A stretch of 64,000 nucleotides of DNA from Salinispora oceanensis (GCF_000383575.1 NZ_KB911579.1:3622575-3686574); one strand, 5' to 3'. Shown: positions 52,245 through 60,970, counted from the stretch's first letter. A program made the numbers and translations. Notes: generated by a model from the sequence alone, not told the origin.

Positions 52245-52508
52245 TCAGCCCAGGACGCTGACGTACTGGCGTGCAGCGTGGGAGCTGCCCTGAAGTGTCG
52301 TGGACGCCTCGATCAGCCGTTGCTTGCTCTGCTCGGCGCGGCTGATTGCCTCGGCGAGAGCGGGGTGACCGGTGCCAGCGGCCACCAGCCGCAGCCGGAC
52401 GAGCACTTGTTCGGTGCCGTCGATGGCCGCCCGGATCTGGTTCTTGGTGGCGTTGCTTTGCTCGGCTGCCTGGGCGAGTGCGGCCTTAACTTGCTCGATG
52501 TTGGCCAT
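52245..52508 (-). CDS. Small helical protein, first gene of the operon
   Basis: An 87-residue helical protein (MANIEQVKAALAQAAEQSN) with heptad-like Ala/Leu spacing, so a coiled-coil or four-helix bundle is likely. First of four tightly linked genes (gaps or overlaps of 2-11 bases). ATG at 52508 is preceded by a Gly-rich GGAAGGAC sequence that can serve as ribosome-binding site. Sized like type VII secretion substrates (about 90-100 residues) but without a WxG motif. I do not recognise the family. Confidence 0.7.
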   Translation of the reverse strand: MANIEQVKAALAQAAEQSNATKNQIRAAIDGTEQVLVRLRLVAAGTGHPALAEAISRAEQSKQRLIEASTTLQGSSHAARQYVSVLG

Positions 52509-52687
52509 GCCGTCCTTCCCGGTTGATCGTGAGGACGCGCGAGACGGATTGGCGCGTCTCTGTGGCGAGACGAACACTATCCGGCATAGACCAAGCTTGT
52601 GCAGCCCCGTGTTCAGCGGCGTGGATGGCAAGAGCAAGGCTGCCCACCCGGGAGGGCGCGCAGCCTTGTGGAGGTGGCGTTACCGGG

Positions 52688-52888
52688 TCAGTGGTGCGAA
52701 CCTTCGGCTTTGGTGGCTCGGATGAAGGTGGCCCAGGCTGTCGGGGAGAAGGTCAGGATCGGGCCGCTCGGGTCCTTGCTGTCCCGGAGCCCGACAATGT
52801 CGGAAAGGTTGTCGGCGACCTCGACGCAGTCGCCGCCGTTGTTGCTGCGGGTGGACTTGCGCCAGGCGGCACCGGTCACGTCATGCAT
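52688..52888 (-). CDS. DUF397 small regulatory partner
   Basis: A 66-residue DUF397 protein (AWRKSTRSNNGGDCVEVADN, GLRDSKDPSGP). It is very close to the copies at 50577 and 53125 at DNA level. The XRE gene that should precede it is reduced to a relic at 52881, whose stop overlaps this start. Confidence 0.85.
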   Translation of the reverse strand: MHDVTGAAWRKSTRSNNGGDCVEVADNLSDIVGLRDSKDPSGPILTFSPTAWATFIRATKAEGSHH

Positions 52889-52945
52889 GGGAGTGCTCCT
52901 CTACGACTTGCTGGATCAAGCGGATGGAGCGGTACTCGTTCAGGG
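52881..52945 (-). pseudogene. 3' relic of an XRE regulator gene
   Basis: Reads TLNEYRSIRLIQQVVEEHSHA and ends TGA overlapping the DUF397 ATG, the same coupling seen in intact XRE/DUF397 pairs. The remainder of the XRE gene is missing upstream, replaced by unrelated sequence up to 53,120. Confidence 0.5.
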
Positions 52946-53124
52946 TGCCATCGCGCGATGGACGACTGCCATCTCCTGGCACCCGGATGCCGTGGTATGC
53001 CCCCAGGTATTCACGTTCCCTCCCGGCAAGGTCTCGATGCTCACCGCGAGACAGGGCGGACGGTAAAAGCAAGGCTGTCCGTCCGGGAGAGGGCGCGTAG
53101 CTGGTGGAGGTGGCCGCTACCGCG

Positions 53125-53331
53125 TCAGTGGCGCGAATCTTCGGCCTTGGTGGCTCGGATGAAGGTGGTCCAGGCCGCTGGCGAGAAGGTCAGGATCGGG
53201 CCGCTCGGGTCCTTGCTGTCCCGGAGCCCGACTATCCCCGCCAGGTCGGTCGCGACCTCGACGCAGTCGCCGGAGCCGTTGCTGCGAGTGCTCTTCCGCC
53301 AGGTCACGCAGGTCATGTCCAGCTTGCTCAC
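53125..53331 (-). CDS. DUF397 small regulatory partner
   Basis: A 68-residue DUF397 protein (TWRKSTRSNGSGDCVEVATD, GLRDSKDPSGP). Its XRE partner at 53346 is intact. GTG at 53331 is preferred because GAGGATGG lies at good distance; an upstream GTG overlapping the XRE stop is also possible. Confidence 0.87.
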   Translation of the reverse strand: MSKLDMTCVTWRKSTRSNGSGDCVEVATDLAGIVGLRDSKDPSGPILTFSPAAWTTFIRATKAEDSRH

Positions 53332-53345
53332 CGCGCGCCATCCTC

Positions 53346-54182
53346 TCACCGCTCGTTGATCGCCTCCTGGATCAGGTCGCGGGACTCGCGAGCGCTGGCC
53401 GCCGTGGCGACCAGGTGCTCGAAGACCCGGCTGTACTCCCTGACCTGATGGCCTTCGAGATAGAGGCTACCCGCTCGCGTTTCGACGTAGACGACCCCCG
53501 AGTCCGCCAGCTCCGGGAAGCTCAGCACGCTGAACGCGCTGCCCATCGAACCGTATTCGCCGGCACCGAAGGTCAAGATCTGCACGGTGTTGCCGGGCCG
53601 GTCTGACTCCTCGATCAGCCTCCGTAGCTGAGTACGGAAGGCTTCGACGCCACCGACTGGTCGTCGTAGCGTCGCTTCGTCCAGCACCACCCAGAGCTTC
53701 GGCGAGTTGTCGGACTCCTGGCGGCGCATCCGCAACTCCACCCGACGGTCCACCTCCTCGCCGGAGGAGTCCGGGTGTTCGGCACGGATCACGGCGCGGG
53801 CGTAGTCGGCGGTCTGGAGCAAGCCGGGCACGAGTTGCGGTTGAAAGGCGCGAATCTCCGATGCCTCGGCTTCCAGCCCGACGTAGACCCCGAACCAGTT
53901 CGGCAGCACATCGTCGTACGCCTGCCACCAGCCGCGCTTGCGGGCGTCCCGGGCGACCTGGACGAGCGCGTCGATCTCCTCGCCCTCGACGCCGTATAGC
54001 TCAAGGAGGCCACGGGCGACCGGCGGCATCACCGAGACCTGGGCGTTCTCGATCCGGCTGAGCGCGGACTTCGAGATGCCGACCTCGTTGGCAGCCTGGT
54101 CGGCGGTCATGCCCGTCTGCTCGCGTAGGCGGCGCAGTGCAGCGGCCAATCGTCGACGACGGACAGTTGGGCTTCCAGTCAT
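53346..54182 (-). CDS. XRE-family regulator with DUF5753 domain
   Basis: A 278-residue regulator. The N-terminal HTH is LREQTGMTADQAANEVGISK and SALSRIEN; the C-terminal DUF5753 domain begins about residue 95 (FQPQLVPGLLQTADYARAVI) and ends EGHQVREYSRVFEHLVATAA. It is the only complete XRE gene in this cluster; related relics lie at 50229, 50770 and 52881. It faces away from the small genes at 54458 and is a plausible controller of both flanking operons. Confidence 0.9.
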   Translation of the reverse strand: MTGSPTVRRRRLAAALRRLREQTGMTADQAANEVGISKSALSRIENAQVSVMPPVARGLLELYGVEGEEIDALVQVARDARKRGWWQAYDDVLPNWFGVYVGLEAEASEIRAFQPQLVPGLLQTADYARAVIRAEHPDSSGEEVDRRVELRMRRQESDNSPKLWVVLDEATLRRPVGGVEAFRTQLRRLIEESDRPGNTVQILTFGAGEYGSMGSAFSVLSFPELADSGVVYVETRAGSLYLEGHQVREYSRVFEHLVATAASARESRDLIQEAINER

Positions 54183-54457
54183 GGACGTCAGTGTGCCCGA
54201 ACCGGATGAACGTCGCAACGATCCAGTTCCTAATCGGGAGTTGCGGAAAGGGTGCAGTTCGCTGCACGATGAGTGAGGTCCCGGATCTACTGAGTTACGA
54301 ACGGTGTACGCGTCCGGGGCTACGCGGCTGGCTCTGCTGCCGTACTGCCGATCGGGGCTGCGGTGGCAGGTGCCGGGGTGGGTCCGCCGGTGCGGGGCGG
54401 GCCGGTGGGCCTACCCCTTCCACAGCTCAATTTCGACGGTGAGAGGCAGGTGCTGTC

Positions 54458-54781
54458 ATGCGCGTCTTCTTCCGGCGTGCCGGGCGTCGTCGGCGATCGG
54501 TCCTCGGGCCGACCTGTTACCGCTCGGCGGCCTACGACCCGCTGTGGCCATGGCAGGTGCGGCAGCGGCGGTTCCGGTCCACGCGGCTGGGCCGGCGCGG
54601 GCTGGACCCGCAGGAGGTGGGGGAGTTCCTCGACCGGGTCGCCGGTGACCTGGCCGCTGTCTACGACGCGCTGGCCCGCAGCCGGCGGGAAACCGACCGG
54701 GTCAAGGACGCGCTGCGCCGCTGGCAGTCCGAGCAGGCCCGTGTCCAGTGGGCGGGCACGGATTCGGAGCCCCGGCGGTGA
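54458..54781 (+). CDS. Basic protein with DivIVA-like helix
   Basis: A 107-residue protein. A basic start (MRVFFRRAGRRRRS) leads to RSTRLGRRGLDPQEVGEFLD and a coiled-coil helix ending ARSRRETDRVKDALRRW, which resembles the DivIVA domain. It may bind membrane or cell-pole proteins. Relative of the shortened 10450 protein, in the same arrangement beside an XRE regulator. Ribosome-binding site GAGAGGCAGG upstream. Confidence 0.7.
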   Translation: MRVFFRRAGRRRRSVLGPTCYRSAAYDPLWPWQVRQRRFRSTRLGRRGLDPQEVGEFLDRVAGDLAAVYDALARSRRETDRVKDALRRWQSEQARVQWAGTDSEPRR

Positions 54782-55038
54782 CCGGCCGCTACGTCGTCCA
54801 CCTGCCGGTGGTGGCCCGCGACCTCCCCGCCGCGCAGCGGCTGGCCCGGGTGCTGGCCCGCTGGGCGCTGGTGCTGCCACGGACCGACCCGGGGGAGACA
54901 ACCGTGTCGGCCGAGGACGAACAGGACGTACGCCATCGGGTCTTCTGCGACCTGCCGCTGCCCGGCGGCCGACGCTGTCTGCTGCGGGACGGCCACGACG
55001 GTGCCTGCTCCCGCCGGCTCGGCGGTCGGCGGTCGTGA
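54778..55038 (+). CDS. Small protein with cysteine motif
   Basis: An 86-residue protein. The N-terminal part VVHLPVVARDLPAAQRLARV looks like a single beta-alpha unit, and the end, FCDLPLPGGRRCLLRDGHDG followed by ACSRR, offers three Cys and a His that could bind zinc. GTG start overlapping the upstream stop. I do not recognise it. Conserved position between the DivIVA-like and CxxC-cluster genes suggests a common job. Confidence 0.65.
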   Translation: MTGRYVVHLPVVARDLPAAQRLARVLARWALVLPRTDPGETTVSAEDEQDVRHRVFCDLPLPGGRRCLLRDGHDGACSRRLGGRRS

Positions 55039-55081
55039 CGGCGCGAAGGGGCCGCGCTCGAGTAGGCGAGAGGACCGAACG

Positions 55082-57115
55082 ATGCTCGGAGTGATCGACT
55101 GCGACGAGTGCGACGGGCTGGGCTTCCGCGTTCGGCGCTGCGTCTGCGTCCAGGGCGGTGACCAACTCATTGTTGACGGGGACCGCTGCGCCGACCAGGC
55201 GTACGCCGACTGTCGGGTCTGCGGCGGTGACGGCAGCGTGGTTGAGCCCTGCGGTCGGTGCGGGCGTGCGGGGCGGCGGCGGGCGCAGCTCGTGGTCACC
55301 GTGGTCAACCTGGACACCGGGGCGGCGGCGTCGCGGCGGCTGCTGCCCGGCCGCCTCGAGCCGCCAGCCGGGCCCGACAGCATCACGCGGGCGCGGGACA
55401 TCGTCACCGCGCTGGCCGCCACCGTCGGCGTGCGCGCGCTACGCCCGAGCTGGGGGCAGTGCGCCCTGGACGACCCGGTGTACTGGCTGCCCCAGCAGTG
55501 GCGGGCCGACCTGCCGACGCGGGAACGCCTGGTCTTGGAGGCCGAAGCCCTCGCCCAGCAGGAGTACGTGCCGTGGCGGGTCTACGTCGGACGGGGCACC
55601 GAGGCGCCGCCGCCCCCGGAACCCGGCCGCGAGCTGGCCCGGCTCTGCGAACTGGCCGACCTGCTCCACCTCGATCTGGTGGTGGAGGCTCGCCGTCAGC
55701 ACGACATGGCGGTCTGGGCGATCCGCTACGAGCTGCCCGGCGGGCCGGTGCCGCTCGACCCGCGGGCCCACGCCCGGGACCTGCCCTCGGCGGTCGCCGC
55801 GACGACGTTCCGGGAGGCGCTGCGCGGGTTCGACGAGCGGGGGCGTGCGGCGCCCGCCCACACCGTGCGTCCGGTGCGAGCTGCCGGCGTAACACCGAGG
55901 GTGGACCTTGACCGGCTCGGCCGGGCCGTCCTCGCGGACCTGGCCGACGACGAGCCCGGCGCCCAGGCGGTCTGGCGCGACGGGCGCTGGTGGCATACCC
56001 CGTTGCGGCCCGCCGGCACCGTCGAGAAGCTGCACGAACGCGACACCGGCCAGATCGTTCGGTACGTGCGGCAGCTGGTACGTAGAGCCGTGGAGCCGCC
56101 CGACCCGGCCTGGTGGGGCGAGCCGGTCGCGCACCGCCCCTGCCCGGACTGCCGGCCCGGCACCCGGCTGCGCCGCTGCCACTGCCGAATCGGTGCGCCC
56201 GGCCCCGACCCGCAGTGCTCGCGCTGCTCCGGGGCCGGCTTCGCCCCGTCGGGTCTGGCCTGCTTCACCTGCCGCGACGGCGGTCGGATCCCGGCGGCGC
56301 TGACGGTGACCGTGACCGACCTGCGCCGGGTGCGCCACGAGACATGGCGCCCGGTCGCGGGGGAGTCGGCTCCGGTGGTCGGCTACCAGCCCAACGGCAC
56401 CCCCGTGCACCAGCTACGCCCGCACTGGCGGCTGGCCCGCCACGCCGCCATCTTCGGGGTACGCCCGGCCGACCTCAGCCGCCTCGACGAGGAGCGGCCG
56501 GTCGACCAGGACCTGCTCCACGGCACGGTGACGGTCCACGACCCCGTCGTCGAGCCGGCCCGCCAGCACGTCGAGCGGGTCGGCGCCGGGCTGCCCGGAG
56601 CCCGACTGTTCGTGCTGGCCGCCGCGCCCGACGTACCGCCGCTGACCGACCTGTTGCGGCTCGCCCACGCGCTCGACCTTGCCGCCGTACTGACCTACTG
56701 TGATCACCGCCTCGACTCGGGCGACCCGACCAAGGTCCAGGGGGAACGGTGGGACCTCCGCCTCACGGCCCGGGACGCGCCGCTCGGGGCGGAATCTCCG
56801 TTCTGCGCCAGCGTCGAACTCGCCCTGGCCCGGTGCGTCGAGTACCTCGACAGCCACCTGCTCGCCGCCGTTCCCCGGGAGCCGGAGCGGCCGGTGCCCG
56901 CGCCGCAGGCGGCACCGTCGCCCCCGGTGGCGGACCCGACCGCGCTGCTGCGGCAGGTCGGTCGGCACTACGCCGGGCAGCCGGTGCTGGTGTCGTTCGA
57001 CCGGGCGGGCTGCCGGCTCTGGCTGGCCGAGGGGGACCACGTCCAGCCGCTTGCCCGAGCCACCACCCTCGACGCCGCGGTCTCCGCCCTGCGGTTGCCG
57101 GGGTGGGAGCACTAG
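55082..57115 (+). CDS. Large protein with two DnaJ-like CxxC clusters
   Basis: A 677-residue soluble protein. The N-terminal cluster reads CDECDGLGF (4 residues into the protein), CRVCGGDGS and CGRCGRAG; a second around residue 350 reads CPDCRPGT, RRCHCRIG, CSRCSGAG and CFTCRDGG. These CxxCxGxG repeats are the hallmark of the DnaJ zinc-finger, here without a J domain. After each cluster come matching beta-rich segments (LVVTVVNLDTG, LTVTVTDLRRV), so the protein looks duplicated internally. No enzyme motif is seen. ATG at 55082. Chaperone-like or nucleic-acid-binding roles are guesses. Confidence 0.75.
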   Translation: MLGVIDCDECDGLGFRVRRCVCVQGGDQLIVDGDRCADQAYADCRVCGGDGSVVEPCGRCGRAGRRRAQLVVTVVNLDTGAAASRRLLPGRLEPPAGPDSITRARDIVTALAATVGVRALRPSWGQCALDDPVYWLPQQWRADLPTRERLVLEAEALAQQEYVPWRVYVGRGTEAPPPPEPGRELARLCELADLLHLDLVVEARRQHDMAVWAIRYELPGGPVPLDPRAHARDLPSAVAATTFREALRGFDERGRAAPAHTVRPVRAAGVTPRVDLDRLGRAVLADLADDEPGAQAVWRDGRWWHTPLRPAGTVEKLHERDTGQIVRYVRQLVRRAVEPPDPAWWGEPVAHRPCPDCRPGTRLRRCHCRIGAPGPDPQCSRCSGAGFAPSGLACFTCRDGGRIPAALTVTVTDLRRVRHETWRPVAGESAPVVGYQPNGTPVHQLRPHWRLARHAAIFGVRPADLSRLDEERPVDQDLLHGTVTVHDPVVEPARQHVERVGAGLPGARLFVLAAAPDVPPLTDLLRLAHALDLAAVLTYCDHRLDSGDPTKVQGERWDLRLTARDAPLGAESPFCASVELALARCVEYLDSHLLAAVPREPERPVPAPQAAPSPPVADPTALLRQVGRHYAGQPVLVSFDRAGCRLWLAEGDHVQPLARATTLDAAVSALRLPGWEH

Positions 57116-57234
57116 ACGAGCGGTTCCGAAGTCAGGGGGCCATGGGCGAGCACGTCGAGATGGCCCGTCACGCAATCGCCTGCTCATTCACACTCTCGGA
57201 TGCCGTCGCCTAGCCCGAATGCCACAATGTCGTA

Positions 57235-57801
57235 GTGGAGGGCTTCCGGTGTGCGAGCTGCGGGAACACGCTGAGCGTCCCGGTCCGGTTGGTGGAACTG
57301 CCGGAGGGGCTGCACTGGTCGCTCCTGGATCACCATCACGTGAACCCGCCGCTCCTCAACCCCGGCACCTATGCGATCGACGAGGCCGGGTACGGCCATG
57401 ATCAGGTCGTCGGGACCTTCGTACTGTCACCCGGCGACGTACGCGGGACACGCTTCGTCCACGACCTCGTTCAAACGGGCTGCTGGTCCATGGTTGGGTG
57501 GAATCCGTGTGTGGCCTGCGAGGCCTGTGGTGCCCTGGTCGCCTCCCGGACGGATGACTGCGGGGTGGCCCAGGAGACGCGCTTCTACCCAGCGATGGTC
57601 GTTCGGGAGCCGTGTGACGATGGGCCTGATCGCGCCACGGATCCTTTTGTGCTGATCGCCGACTGGGACAGCCCTGCACCCGACACCAGACGACATGGCT
57701 GGGTGCCCAAGCCGACCCGCCCACGTCCTGAACTCGTTGCGACCCGCTGGGGCGGCCGGGGTGTTAAAGCGCGTCTCTTTCGAGACGATCCGCCAGCCTG
57801 A
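57235..57801 (+). CDS. Hypothetical protein with zinc-ribbon-like cysteines
   Basis: A 188-residue protein. CASCGNTLSVP opens it and CVACEACGALVAS follows near residue 95, so a structural zinc is likely. The middle (GTYAIDEAGYGHDQVVGTFV) has no family I recognise. It lies 119 bases after the CxxC-cluster gene and may belong to the same unit, although a separate promoter is possible. Confidence 0.65.
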   Translation: MEGFRCASCGNTLSVPVRLVELPEGLHWSLLDHHHVNPPLLNPGTYAIDEAGYGHDQVVGTFVLSPGDVRGTRFVHDLVQTGCWSMVGWNPCVACEACGALVASRTDDCGVAQETRFYPAMVVREPCDDGPDRATDPFVLIADWDSPAPDTRRHGWVPKPTRPRPELVATRWGGRGVKARLFRDDPPA

Positions 57802-57862
57802 CGCGCGGGCCGATGTCGGACCTCGCGGGTCGGCGTGGGCTGCTACCCGCCATTAGCCACGT

Positions 57863-58297
57863 TCACCGGTTGTCGAGCTGCATCCACCGGTCCGGCTGTG
57901 CGAGCGGATCGAAGCCGAGCTTGGCGTACACGCCGTGCGCGTCCCTGGTGCCCAGCAGGATGCGGTGTACGCCGAACTCCGCGAGATGGTCGCGGACCGC
58001 ACCGGTGAGCCAGGTGCCCAGCCCACGCCCGCGCGCGGCGGGCTCGATGTAGACATCGCAGAGCCAGGCGAAGGTGGCCCGGTCGGTCACCGCCCGGGCC
58101 ACCGCTACCTGGCGCCCGTCCTCCGGCCGGTAGACGCCGAAGCCGATCGAGCCCGCGAAGGCGCGCTCCACGGTCGCCCGGTCTCGCCCCCGGGCCCAGT
58201 ACGCGTCGGTGGAGAGCCAGTGGTGGACCAGGTCAAGGTCGAGCCGCTCGGGCGCGGTGCTGAGCAGGTAGCCATCGTCTCGGGTCAGGGTGATCAT
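57863..58297 (-). CDS. GNAT-family N-acetyltransferase
   Basis: A 144-residue acetyl-CoA-dependent transferase. The acetyl-CoA motif A is VYIEPAARGRGLGTWLTGAV, and the later segment HGVYAKLGFDPL is the motif B region. The family acetylates amines of small molecules or proteins; the substrate is unknown. ATG at 58297. Confidence 0.88.
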   Translation of the reverse strand: MITLTRDDGYLLSTAPERLDLDLVHHWLSTDAYWARGRDRATVERAFAGSIGFGVYRPEDGRQVAVARAVTDRATFAWLCDVYIEPAARGRGLGTWLTGAVRDHLAEFGVHRILLGTRDAHGVYAKLGFDPLAQPDRWMQLDNR

Positions 58298-58452
58298 CGG
58301 CCCGATGCTACTCGCCGCTTTCTACCGCTTCAGCAGCCAGTTCTTTCGTCCTGGTCTGCCGGAGCGACCGAAAACCGGTTGCGGTGCACCGGCTGGCGCC
58401 CGCTAGCCTCGGCGCGCATCGACATCAGGCGGGCTACCGGAGGAGAGATCCG

Positions 58453-58554
58453 ATGACAACACCAGGCGGTCTTTGGCTTCCCTCTTTCCTTCCTGCCTGG
58501 AGTCTTCGTGTTCCGCCTCTTCGAGAACGCCGCCGATCCCTTCGGTACCGATGA
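58453..58554 (+). CDS. Possible leader peptide before the ABC exporter
   Basis: A 33-codon frame (MTTPGGLWLPSFLPAWSLRV onward) with an excellent ribosome-binding site (GGAGGAGAG). It overlaps the start of the exporter gene in another frame and stops inside it. It could couple translation to the exporter, or reflect an out-of-frame remnant of the exporter's own N-terminus after a one-base shift. Confidence 0.4.
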   Translation: MTTPGGLWLPSFLPAWSLRVPPLRERRRSLRYR

Positions 58555-60319
58555 GCCCGCTGACGCACCGCAGCGGGTCCTGCCCTACCTGATCTCCGAG
58601 TTCCGGCCGCTGCGGTGTGTCCTCACCGCCAGCCTGCTCGCCACCGTCGTCAGCGCCGCCGTCGAGCTCTGGCTCATCGCCTACGCCGGCCGCCTGGTTG
58701 ACACGCTCGCCGGGGCCGACCCGGCGACGCTGTGGCAGACCCACGGCGTGGAGCTGTGCCTGGTCGGAGCGCTGATCCTCTTCGCCCGCCCGCTCCTGCA
58801 CCTGTTCAACGAGGGCCTGGACGACATCGCCTTCCGGCCCAACGCGCGCACCCGCGCGCTCTGGCGTGCACATCGGCGGGTCTCCCGGCAGCCGGTCGGC
58901 TGGTTCCGCGAAGACCTCTCCGGTCGCATCGCCACCCGGGTGCGGGAAGGCTCGGCGGCCGCGGCCATGGCGACGTACAACTTCGTGCACACGCTCGTCT
59001 TCGTCTTCGTCTACATCCTCGGGTCGATCTGGTTGCTGGGCTCCGTCGACCCACGCCTCACCCTGCCGCTGGCGGTGTGGATCCTGCTCTACGCCGGGCT
59101 GATGGCGTACGTCGTGCCGCGCTACCGCGCCGCCGCCGAACACCATCAGGATGCGGACTCGGCGGTCACCGGTCTGCTGGTCGACTCGTACGCCAACGTC
59201 GACACGCTTGCGCTGCTCGGTGTTCCGGCCGCGGACGACCGGGCCGTCTTCGCCGCCGAGCGCGAGGCCCGGCTGCGGGTGGAGCGGCTCGAAGTCACCA
59301 TGAACGTCGGGATGATGTGCCTCAGCGGGATCCTGATGGTGGGGCTGATCGGGTACGGCATTCTGCTCTGGCAGGCCGGTGCCGCCCCCATCGGCCTGGT
59401 CGCCGCCACCCTGGCGCTGACCTTTCGGATGACCGCGATGGCGGAGTGGCTGCTCGACGGTGTCTCGGCACTCTTCGGGCATCTCGGCACCCTGCGCCGC
59501 GCGCTGCGGACGATCGCCCAGCCACCAGCGGTCACCGACCGCCCCGACGCGGGGGCTCTTGCCATACGCAGCGGTGCCATCCGGATCACCAACGTCAGTC
59601 ACCACTACGGCACGGGCAGCGGTGGGCTGGACGGGCTCAGCCTCGAGATCGCCGCGGGTGAGAAAGTCGGCATCGTCGGGCGTTCCGGCGCCGGAAAGTC
59701 CACACTCGTCAATCTGATTCTGCGGTTCTTCGACCCGGAGGTGGGCACCATCGAGATCGATGGTCAGGACATCGCCGCGGTGACCCAGCGGAGTCTGCGG
59801 CGGCAGATCGCCATGGTGACCCAGGAGGCCACGTTGTTGCACCGGTCCGTCCGGGACAACATCGGCCTGGCCGCAGCCGGGGAAGAGAGCATCGTCGCGG
59901 CGGCGCGACAGGCGGCGGCACACGACTTCATCAGCACGCTGTCTGACCAGGAAGGCCGTACCGGCTACCACGCGCATGTCGGCGAACGAGGGGTCAAGCT
60001 CTCCGGCGGCCAGCGTCAGCGCATCGCCCTCGCTCGTGCCATCCACAAGGATGCGCCGATCCTCATCCTGGACGAGGCGACCAGTGCCCTCGACTCCGAG
60101 ATCGAAGCGGTGATCCAGGAAACCATGGACAAGGTCATGGCTGGCCGTACGGTGATCGCCGTCGCGCACCGACTCTCCACCATCGCCCGGATGGACCGGA
60201 TCGTCGTACTCGACCAGGGGCGAGTCGTCGAGGACGGTACGCACGCCGAACTGCTCAGCCGCGACGGCCGCTACGCCGCCCTGTGGGCGAGACAGGCTGG
60301 TGGCTTTCTCGGACGGTGA
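58508..60319 (+). CDS. ABC transporter, fused membrane and ATP-binding domains
   Basis: A 603-residue half-transporter that works as a dimer. The six-helix membrane domain spans about residues 25-310, with GWFREDLSGRIATRVREG as the coupling region. The ATPase has Walker A GRSGAGKST, signature LSGGQRQR, Walker B ILILDEATS and H-loop VAHRLS. GTG at 58508 has GGAG five bases upstream. It resembles multidrug and lipid exporters (MsbA group). Substrate unknown. Confidence 0.92.
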   Translation: MFRLFENAADPFGTDEPADAPQRVLPYLISEFRPLRCVLTASLLATVVSAAVELWLIAYAGRLVDTLAGADPATLWQTHGVELCLVGALILFARPLLHLFNEGLDDIAFRPNARTRALWRAHRRVSRQPVGWFREDLSGRIATRVREGSAAAAMATYNFVHTLVFVFVYILGSIWLLGSVDPRLTLPLAVWILLYAGLMAYVVPRYRAAAEHHQDADSAVTGLLVDSYANVDTLALLGVPAADDRAVFAAEREARLRVERLEVTMNVGMMCLSGILMVGLIGYGILLWQAGAAPIGLVAATLALTFRMTAMAEWLLDGVSALFGHLGTLRRALRTIAQPPAVTDRPDAGALAIRSGAIRITNVSHHYGTGSGGLDGLSLEIAAGEKVGIVGRSGAGKSTLVNLILRFFDPEVGTIEIDGQDIAAVTQRSLRRQIAMVTQEATLLHRSVRDNIGLAAAGEESIVAAARQAAAHDFISTLSDQEGRTGYHAHVGERGVKLSGGQRQRIALARAIHKDAPILILDEATSALDSEIEAVIQETMDKVMAGRTVIAVAHRLSTIARMDRIVVLDQGRVVEDGTHAELLSRDGRYAALWARQAGGFLGR

Positions 60320-60514
60320 CCGCACGAGCGGATGTGCCTCCGGAACGCGAGCCCAAAATGGGTTGCCTCCGGCTGGTGACGATGTGAATATCTCTCCGTC
60401 AGCCCGAGGGTGAAAGGGGGTGCGTCGATGCTCACCAGAAGCTGTTCCGCGCCCCGCCACCCGCATCGCTGACAGCCTGCGCGGGGCGTCTCCCACCCGA
60501 ACTGAGGAGAGACC

Positions 60515-60898
60515 GTGACCGCACGTTTCCACAACATCTGCGTCGACTGCCGCGACGCGTACGCTTTGGCAGGCTTTTGGGCCCAGGTTTTCGGGTGCCC
60601 TCCGCCCACCGAGGAGCACTCCGGTGACGCCGAGATCAGCCTGCGGCCCGAGGGTGGGCCGGAGCTGTTGTTCCTGGCTGTCCCCGAGGACAAGGCGGTG
60701 AAAAACCGCCTGCACCTCGACCTGGAGCCAACCGATCGGACCCGGGCCCAGGAGGTCGCCCGGCTGATCGAGATCGGAGCGACGCACGTCGCCGACCACA
60801 CCCGCCCGGACGGCTCAGGCTGGATTGTGCTCGCCGACCCGGAGGGCAATGAGTTCTGCGTCCTGCGCAGCGTCGCTGAGCGCCGCCAGCACGACTGA
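60515..60898 (+). CDS. VOC-superfamily glyoxalase-like protein
   Basis: A 127-residue protein of the same group as those at 41110 and 41730 (FHNICVDCRDAYALAGFWAQ, FLAVPEDKAVKNRLHLD, IVLADPEGNEFCVLRS). GTG start with GAGGAGAG upstream. Substrate unknown; it may be co-expressed with the exporter. Confidence 0.87.
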   Translation: MTARFHNICVDCRDAYALAGFWAQVFGCPPPTEEHSGDAEISLRPEGGPELLFLAVPEDKAVKNRLHLDLEPTDRTRAQEVARLIEIGATHVADHTRPDGSGWIVLADPEGNEFCVLRSVAERRQHD

Positions 60899-60970
60899 TC
60901 GGGCTCGCGCGCGACTCGCTCGTTGGGGCCGCCGAGGTTGGTGGCGATCGTCACCGTTGAGGCGGCCCCA

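Noticed and set aside
52245..52508. WXG100/ESX substrate identity for the helical proteins
   Set aside because: Size and helical pattern fit, but no WxG or YxxxD/E motif and no ESX machinery are present; left as unidentified.
58403..60799. A 798-codon open frame on the minus strand opposite the ABC exporter
   Set aside because: It is the complement of a well-supported gene with Walker and signature motifs. Its Gln/Arg/Gly-rich product is the typical antisense shadow of high-GC coding DNA.
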